Below, one piece after another: positions 16,883 to 19,389 of a stretch of DNA of 19,389 nucleotides (position 1 is its first letter; the number at the start of each line of letters is the position of its first letter). The notes beneath the pieces were generated by a model that made no database searches, was not told the DNA's origin, and saw nothing but the letters and a program-made list of their open reading frames with translations. The stretch is from Bacteroidota bacterium (GTDB lineage: Bacteria > Bacteroidota > Ignavibacteria > UBA10030 > UBA8401), in assembly GCA_023229405.1 (NCBI GenBank), contig JALNZH010000036.1:1-19389 (forward strand), in the 5' to 3' direction. Made by a program: the position numbers and the translations under genes.

Positions 16883-16911
16883 AACAGTACCTTTTTAGTA
16901 AAAGCGCTGAA

Positions 16912-16942
16912 TGTGCGCGGGACTAAAGAGCTCCCGCGCACA
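16912..16942 (-). other. GC-rich hairpin in the leader of the virion operon
   Basis: TGTGCGCGGGA pairs with TCCCGCGCACA (11 bp, perfect) around a 9-base loop. In the leftward transcript it stands about 30 bases before the terS start codon and after the predicted transcription start near 16985. It has no U-run behind it on either strand. A 5' stabiliser, processing site or attenuator is possible. Confidence 0.6.
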
Positions 16943-16991
16943 GTTCCAGGAGAAACACGATAGCCGGGAGACCAAAACCCAACTTAATTAG

Positions 16992-17020
16992 ATTATAACG
17001 AGTCCGGATCTAAAAGTAAA
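16992..17020 (-). promoter_or_regulatory. Leftward sigma70-like promoter for the virion operon
   Basis: On the minus strand, TTTACT (17020-17015) is followed by exactly 17 bases and a perfect TATAAT (16997-16992). Transcription would start near 16985 and enter terS after a leader of about 100 bases with a GC hairpin. This is the best-placed host-type promoter for the packaging and head genes. Whether it acts early or late is unknown. Confidence 0.6.
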
Positions 17021-17076
17021 GCTAAAAATTTGGCTATTTGTTATTAATATACAGTATATGAAGAGATAAAGTGTAG

Positions 17077-17109
17077 TCAAAAAGAGTATATGGACTATAG
17101 GTTAGTACT
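17077..17109 (+). promoter_or_regulatory. Rightward promoter-like box
   Basis: TCAAAAAGAGTA (17077-17088), 13 bases ending CTATAGG, then TTAGTACT (17102-17109). The same two blocks at the same spacing are found in the other direction at 1315-1347, and the first block recurs in the tandem repeats just to the right. The CTATAGG end resembles the start-site core of T7-family phage promoters, but no phage polymerase gene is in this window. It would transcribe toward the small rightward genes. Confidence 0.5.
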
Positions 17110-17171
17110 AATTAGTAAAATAAAGCTTAAAAACGGCGAATTACGCGACCAGAAACTAAGTTTTTAAGGCT

Positions 17172-17185
17172 TATACGCGCGTATA
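17172..17185. other. Perfect 14-base palindrome in an alternating CG/TA tract
   Basis: TATACGCGCGTATA is its own reverse complement. It is followed at 17194-17218 by a second alternating purine-pyrimidine run (CGCGCGTGCGTGTGCGCGTATAC). It may be an operator for a dimeric regulator or a structure-prone spot near the repeats. No protein can be assigned to it. Confidence 0.4.
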
Positions 17186-17220
17186 TAAAATTGATCGCGC
17201 GTGCGTGTGCGCGTATACAG

Positions 17221-17530
17221 CATGGTGGCCTGCGTCTATACGCTTCAAAAAGAGTATATATGATCCTATAGGCCCAAAGTTTTGTAGAAAGCGCCTAAAA
17301 AGTGTAGTGCTTCATGGTGGCCTGCATCTATGCGCTTCAAAATTCATAGCATAGGAATGTATATGTGGCCTTATAGGCCCAAAGTTTTATACTTCATGGT
17401 GGCCTGCATCTATGCGCTTCAAAAAGAGTATATGTGGCCTTATAGGCCCAAAGTTTTATACTTCATGGTGGCCTGCGTCTATGCGCTTCAAAAAGAGTAT
17501 ATGTGGCCTTATAGGCCCAAAGTTTTGTAA
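17221..17530 (+). repeat. Four tandem copies of a ~69-base non-coding repeat
   Basis: Units start with CATGGTGGCCTGC at 17221, 17313, 17395 and 17464 and share ATGCGCTTCAAAAAGAGTATATG, GGCCTTATAGGCCCAAAG and GTTTT. The third is 69 bases; the first (92) has a longer tail and the second (82) has a 13-base net insertion that breaks the AAAAAGAGTA block. Copies 1, 3 and 4 carry TCAAAAAGAGTA (17245, 17419, 17488), the first block of the promoter-like box. GGCCT-TAT-AGGCC forms a 5-bp hairpin with a 3-base loop in copies 2-4. Function could be clustered promoters, regulator-binding iterons near an origin, or short terminators. Confidence 0.8.
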
Positions 17531-17580
17531 ACAAGGTTTAAAAGTGACGAATTTGTTTTATTTTAAAGTCTATACACCCC

Positions 17581-17755
17581 CTTTATATATAAAATTTTTT
17601 ATAAATATTATACATCAAATAAATATTTAATATTATTATATAAAATTTTTTTATTTATTTTTTTAAAAATTTTTTATATAATTTATTCAAATTAAATTTG
17701 AAGAAATAATTTAATTATATTATATAACAAGATTGTCTTGACTATATAATATACA
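17581..17755. other. Extreme AT-rich island; candidate origin/unwinding element
   Basis: Bases 17581-17730 contain only 7 G or C in 150, counted by hand. The tract has long A and T runs, repeated AATATT/TATTAT words, and a perfect palindrome TTCAAATT-A-AATTTGAA at 17686-17702. It lies between the tandem repeats and the first rightward gene. Repeats beside an AT-rich tract are the usual layout of a replication origin, but there is no direct proof. A TATAAT at 17745-17750 could be a -10 box for the rightward genes; no good -35 is seen at the right distance. Confidence 0.55.
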
Positions 17756-17839
17756 ACTCTTGGTGTGCCAGAAGAGTTGAACAACAAAAGAGATATAGAA
17801 GTATCTGGCAACATATCTCACGAAGTACTGGAGGTTGTC

Positions 17840-18133
17840 ATGACGAAGAATGAACTCGAAGCAAGAATTATTGTACTGGAGACGTTGGTTGCTGACATGC
17901 TGGAGACGATTGACTGTCTGGATGTAGCAACAGAAGTGATTGTTGTTGAGAAACCTGGTCGCAAGGAAGAAGTACTGGCGATTCTCAAAGAAGGTGCGCA
18001 TATTAGTGTGCCGATGCTGGCAAAACGTGTTGGAATCTCGGAAAGAAACATCAGTTCTCAAATGTCTTATCTTCGTAAAGACGGATATGCAATTGCAACT
18101 GATTCTAAAGGCTGGAAGTTCTTAGAGTCTTAA
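17840..18133 (+). CDS. Small winged-helix DNA-binding regulator, 97 aa
   Basis: I start this at the ATG at 17840-17842 because GGAGG (17830-17834) sits at the ideal distance and the same ribosome site precedes all its neighbours; the frame is open upstream to 17765 only through a GTG. Residues 3-25 are a likely coiled coil (KNELEARIIVLETLVADMLETI). Residues about 40-97 are a winged-helix: PGRKEEVLAILKEG, then helix-turn-helix ISVPMLAKRVGISERNISSQMSYLRK (55-80) and a wing DGYAIATDSKGWKF. It probably forms dimers and binds DNA, and may control the divergent promoters or early genes. It is the first gene after the control region. A bacterial-type MarR/DeoR-like fold is likely; the exact family is not known. 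Confidence 0.75.
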   Translation: MTKNELEARIIVLETLVADMLETIDCLDVATEVIVVEKPGRKEEVLAILKEGAHISVPMLAKRVGISERNISSQMSYLRKDGYAIATDSKGWKFLES

Positions 18134-18140
18134 CATCAAC

Positions 18141-18168
18141 ACTCTCTGGTCAGCAATGACCAGAGAGT
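18141..18168 (+). other. Hairpin with GCAA tetraloop between the first two small genes
   Basis: ACTCTCTGGTCA and TGACCAGAGAGT form a perfect 12-bp stem closed by GCAA, a GNRA-type stable loop. It lies 7 bases after the stop of the regulator and about 10 bases before the GGAGG of the next gene. No U-tract follows, so mRNA stabilising or processing is more likely than termination. Confidence 0.65.
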
Positions 18169-18187
18169 AACAACACTGGAGGTTATT

Positions 18188-18391
18188 ATGAAACTGAGTG
18201 AACGTGATGCTGAGACTGTGGCTATTGCGATTAAGTCAATACTTAACGATAACAACTCTTATGTCGGTGACATGACCGGTAAAACCCCACTTGAGCGGCA
18301 AGATGAAGTTGATGAATTTCTTAAATCTATATTTGAGGACTTTGAAGCACGAGTATATGCAATGGTTAATGACCCTGAGTTTAATAAATAA
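18188..18391 (+). CDS. Small acidic protein, 67 aa, unknown
   Basis: A 67-residue acidic, helix-rich protein (MKLSERDAETVAIAIKSIL...VDEFLKSIFEDFEARVYAMVNDPEFNK) with ATG at 18188 behind GGAGGTTATT. I do not recognise the family. Residues about 36-60 form an amphipathic helix. Small acidic proteins in rightward early regions of phages often bind host enzymes or mimic DNA, but nothing in the sequence demonstrates that here. It is flanked by hairpin leaders and follows the stereotyped ribosome site of its neighbours, which supports that it is expressed. Confidence 0.65.
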   Translation: MKLSERDAETVAIAIKSILNDNNSYVGDMTGKTPLERQDEVDEFLKSIFEDFEARVYAMVNDPEFNK

Positions 18392-18464
18392 TTAACTTGC
18401 AATGCGGCTAATAACTCGCTGACCTCTCATCCCGCCTGATGATGTCAGCACAACGGAGGTTATC
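18392..18464 (+). repeat. 73-base hairpin leader, copy 1
   Basis: This leader begins right after the stop of the 67-aa gene and ends at the next ATG. It matches the sequence at 18768-18840 at 63 of 73 positions without gaps. The conserved core CTGACCTCTCATCCC-GCCTGATGATGTCAG folds with outer stem CTGAC/GTCAG (18419-18423 with 18444-18448) and inner stem CATC/GATG. It ends in GGAGGTTATC before ATG. It is a candidate RNA processing, stabilising or translation-control element. Confidence 0.7.
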
Positions 18465-18767
18465 ATGACATTCGGTTTAGAACAGTTCAAACAGTTAAGA
18501 GAGTCTATTGCATGTACGAATGGCGACAATGTACCAGCTGATGTTTGGTGTGCTGTTGACGACTTCATTGCACAGTTCAACTCTGTTGAAGCACAGAATG
18601 ACCTTGATTCTGTGCTTGAGCGTAACGGTACAATGGATTTTTATGCGAGGCTGTACTGTATCTGCGCTCACATCTGGAATTATGATGAGCAAGGTGATTC
18701 ACCTGCTGATTCGAAAGAGTATGCACTGCGTGTACTTGATGAAGCAATTGTTGACTTGACCGTGTAG
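18465..18767 (+). CDS. Small early protein, paralogue A, 100 aa
   Basis: A 100-residue acidic protein behind GGAGGTTATC. It is clearly homologous to the protein at 19050-19346: both begin M(T/A)FGLEQFK and share the C-terminal run NGTMDFYARLYCICAHIWN then DEQGD.PADSKEYAL and LDEAIVDLT. The conserved C-terminal half (about 50-98) with Cys-Ile-Cys-Ala-His, Trp and several acidic residues looks like a compact helical domain; two Cys and a His could bind a metal but there is no second Cys pair. I do not recognise a known family. The N-terminal half is more diverged. Likely an early phage protein of the host-interaction kind; function unknown. Confidence 0.7.
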   Translation: MTFGLEQFKQLRESIACTNGDNVPADVWCAVDDFIAQFNSVEAQNDLDSVLERNGTMDFYARLYCICAHIWNYDEQGDSPADSKEYALRVLDEAIVDLTV

Positions 18768-18840
18768 TTAATCTGCAGTGCGGCTAATAAATTGCTGACC
18801 TCTCATCCCGCCTGATGATGTCAGTATAGTGGAGGTTATC
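18768..18840 (+). repeat. 73-base hairpin leader, copy 2
   Basis: The second copy of the leader, same length as copy 1 and with its hairpin core CTGACCTCTCATCCCGCCTG plus ATGATGTCAG unchanged. Changes cluster in the ends and in the spacer just before GGAGGTTATC, and none disturb the stem. The preserved core in a changed background suggests selection on the RNA structure or a recent duplication. Confidence 0.7.
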
Positions 18841-19035
18841 ATGGACGAAGCTATTAGAGCAATGGAATGATGTGTAATTCACGCCAAACGAACGATTGAG
18901 ATTCTCAGGTATAAGGATGAACCAATTACTGTTGAACAATGGCGTCGTATATGGCATGCAAGCATGTGCCCAGCTGAGATGTTGGTACTTGAAATTCTGC
19001 AAGGACAAGGATTTAAGATTGAATCTGACTATTAA
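18841..19035 (+). pseudogene. Small gene interrupted by an in-frame TGA
   Basis: ATG at 18841 directly follows GGAGGTTATC of the copy-2 leader, and the frame reads MDEAIRAME, then TGA at codon 10 (18868-18870), then 54 further codons (CVIHAKRTIEIL...ILQGQGFKIESDY) to TAA at 19033-19035. The whole would be a 64-residue basic-to-neutral helical protein with two Trp. Nothing restarts in frame near the TGA except distant ATGs. Options are a nonsense mutation, stop readthrough, or a base error. TGA is a real stop elsewhere in this window, so the first or last is most likely. No selenocysteine hairpin is evident after the TGA. Confidence 0.55.
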
Positions 19036-19049
19036 CAGTGGAGGTTGTC

Positions 19050-19346
19050 ATGGCATTTGGCTTAGAACAATTTAAACGGTTAAAAGAGTCTGTAGCAAAT
19101 ACAGATGGTGACAATGCACCAGCTGAGATTTGGAGTATCATTCATGAGTTCATTATGGATTTTACTTTGAGCGGTGATGAACTTGACGCCGTACTCATAT
19201 GCAATGGTACAATGGATTTTTATGCCAGGCTATACTGTATCTGCGCTCACATCTGGAACTTCGATGAACAAGGTGATCCACCTGCTGATTCTAAAGAATA
19301 TGCATTACGTATTCTCGATGAAGCAATCGTTGATTTGACCATGTAA
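19050..19346 (+). CDS. Small early protein, paralogue B, 98 aa
   Basis: The ATG at 19050-19052 is preferred over the upstream GTG (19038) because GGAGGTTGTC lies just before it and it aligns with the start of paralogue A. The 98-residue product is homologous to paralogue A: the N-terminus MAFGLEQFKRLKESVANT aligns with MTFGLEQFKQLRESIACT, and the C-terminal part from NGTMDFYARLYCICAHIWN onward is nearly identical. The middle (IHEFIMDFTLSGDELDAVL) is diverged and two residues shorter. The pair arose by duplication with divergence. Function is unknown. It is followed by a strong hairpin at the window edge. Confidence 0.72.
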   Translation: MAFGLEQFKRLKESVANTDGDNAPAEIWSIIHEFIMDFTLSGDELDAVLICNGTMDFYARLYCICAHIWNFDEQGDPPADSKEYALRILDEAIVDLTM

Positions 19347-19350
19347 ATAA

Positions 19351-19385
19351 CAATGTGCACTCGAGTATACCTCGGGTGCACATTG
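19351..19385 (+). terminator. Strong hairpin after paralogue B
   Basis: CAATGTGCAC-T-CGAG pairs with CTCG-G-GTGCACATTG (15 bp with one T-G wobble) around TATAC. It begins 4 bases after the stop of paralogue B. The window ends 4 bases later, so a following T-run cannot be seen and it could equally be the leader hairpin of another small gene. Confidence 0.55.
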
Positions 19386-19389
19386 TGAT

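Noticed and set aside
17330..17530. A 66-residue rightward frame with a repeating protein (YMWPYRPKVL... units)
   Set aside because: It is the tandem repeat read through; 69 bases is a multiple of three, so the frame stays open by arithmetic. No suitable ribosome site, and neighbouring copies break the frame.
17221..17530. CRISPR array
   Set aside because: The units are longer than CRISPR repeats, directly adjoining, and there are no unique spacers of constant length between them.
17745..17750. Strong rightward sigma70 promoter at the TATAAT before the regulator
   Set aside because: The -10 is perfect but no acceptable -35 lies 15-19 bases upstream (TTGACT is one base away), so it is only mentioned, not called.
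17765..17839. GTG start extending the winged-helix protein N-terminally
   Set aside because: The ATG at 17840 has the same GGAGG site as all neighbours; the extension has no ribosome site.
18841..19035. Reassigned TGA (as Trp) or selenocysteine
   Set aside because: TGA ends the genes at 4560, 9691, 12875 and 14887, with starts placed at those stops, so TGA is a stop. After the TGA at 18868 there is no hairpin at the usual selenocysteine position.
1..19389. tRNA genes, insertion sequences, integrase or attachment sites
   Set aside because: No cloverleaf-like sequence, transposase, recombinase or terminal inverted repeat was recognised while reading both strands.

Overview
The window looks like part of the genome of a tailed double-stranded DNA bacteriophage (Caudoviricetes). 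A head-assembly module is readable in order on the minus strand: small terminase, large terminase, portal, scaffold and a major capsid protein of the phage N4 gp56 type. A short adaptor-like protein and a possible beta-propeller nozzle protein follow, and no tape-measure, tail-tube or sheath gene is visible, so a short-tailed (podovirus-like) particle is the best inference. The host cannot be named. Strong GGAGG ribosome-binding sites and a sigma70-like leftward promoter fit a bacterium with ordinary sigma70 transcription. TGA is an ordinary stop codon here: it ends at least four genes, three of them at ATGA or near-ATGA junctions.

Layout. (1) Positions 1-16882, minus strand: one tightly packed late (virion) block. 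In transcription order it holds small terminase, large terminase, portal, a 75-residue unknown, scaffold, major capsid protein, adaptor, nozzle-like protein, a 153-residue virion-type protein, a LamG protein with an unusual LPxI repeat array, a protein with a C-terminal CAP/SCP domain, a long helical repeat protein, an Ala/Thr-rich unknown, and the N-terminal 416 residues of a larger protein that leaves the window. (2) Positions 16883-17839: a non-coding control region of about 950 bases. It holds a leftward sigma70-like promoter with a GC-rich leader hairpin, a promoter-like box, an alternating CG/TA palindrome, four tandem copies of a roughly 69-base repeat, and an island with 7 G/C in 150 bases that is a candidate origin or unwinding element. 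(3) Positions 17840-19389, plus strand: small genes of early type. These are a winged-helix regulator, an acidic 67-residue protein, two paralogues of about 100 residues, and between the paralogues a short gene broken by an in-frame TGA. Each gene starts behind nearly the same GGAGGTT(A/G)T(C/T)ATG ribosome site. Two carry the same 73-base hairpin leader, and others have hairpins of different sequence.

How it works together (inference): the central region fires rightward into small host-interaction or regulatory genes and leftward into the virion operon. A box with a 12-base identical block, a 13-base spacer and an 8-base identical block occurs facing right in the control region. It recurs facing left just upstream of the last virion gene, 16 kb away. 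This suggests one phage-specific transcription signal used on both strands. The most unusual protein features are the 17/21-residue LPxI array, the CAP domain in a virion-block protein, and the modular leader plus small-gene cassettes at the right end.
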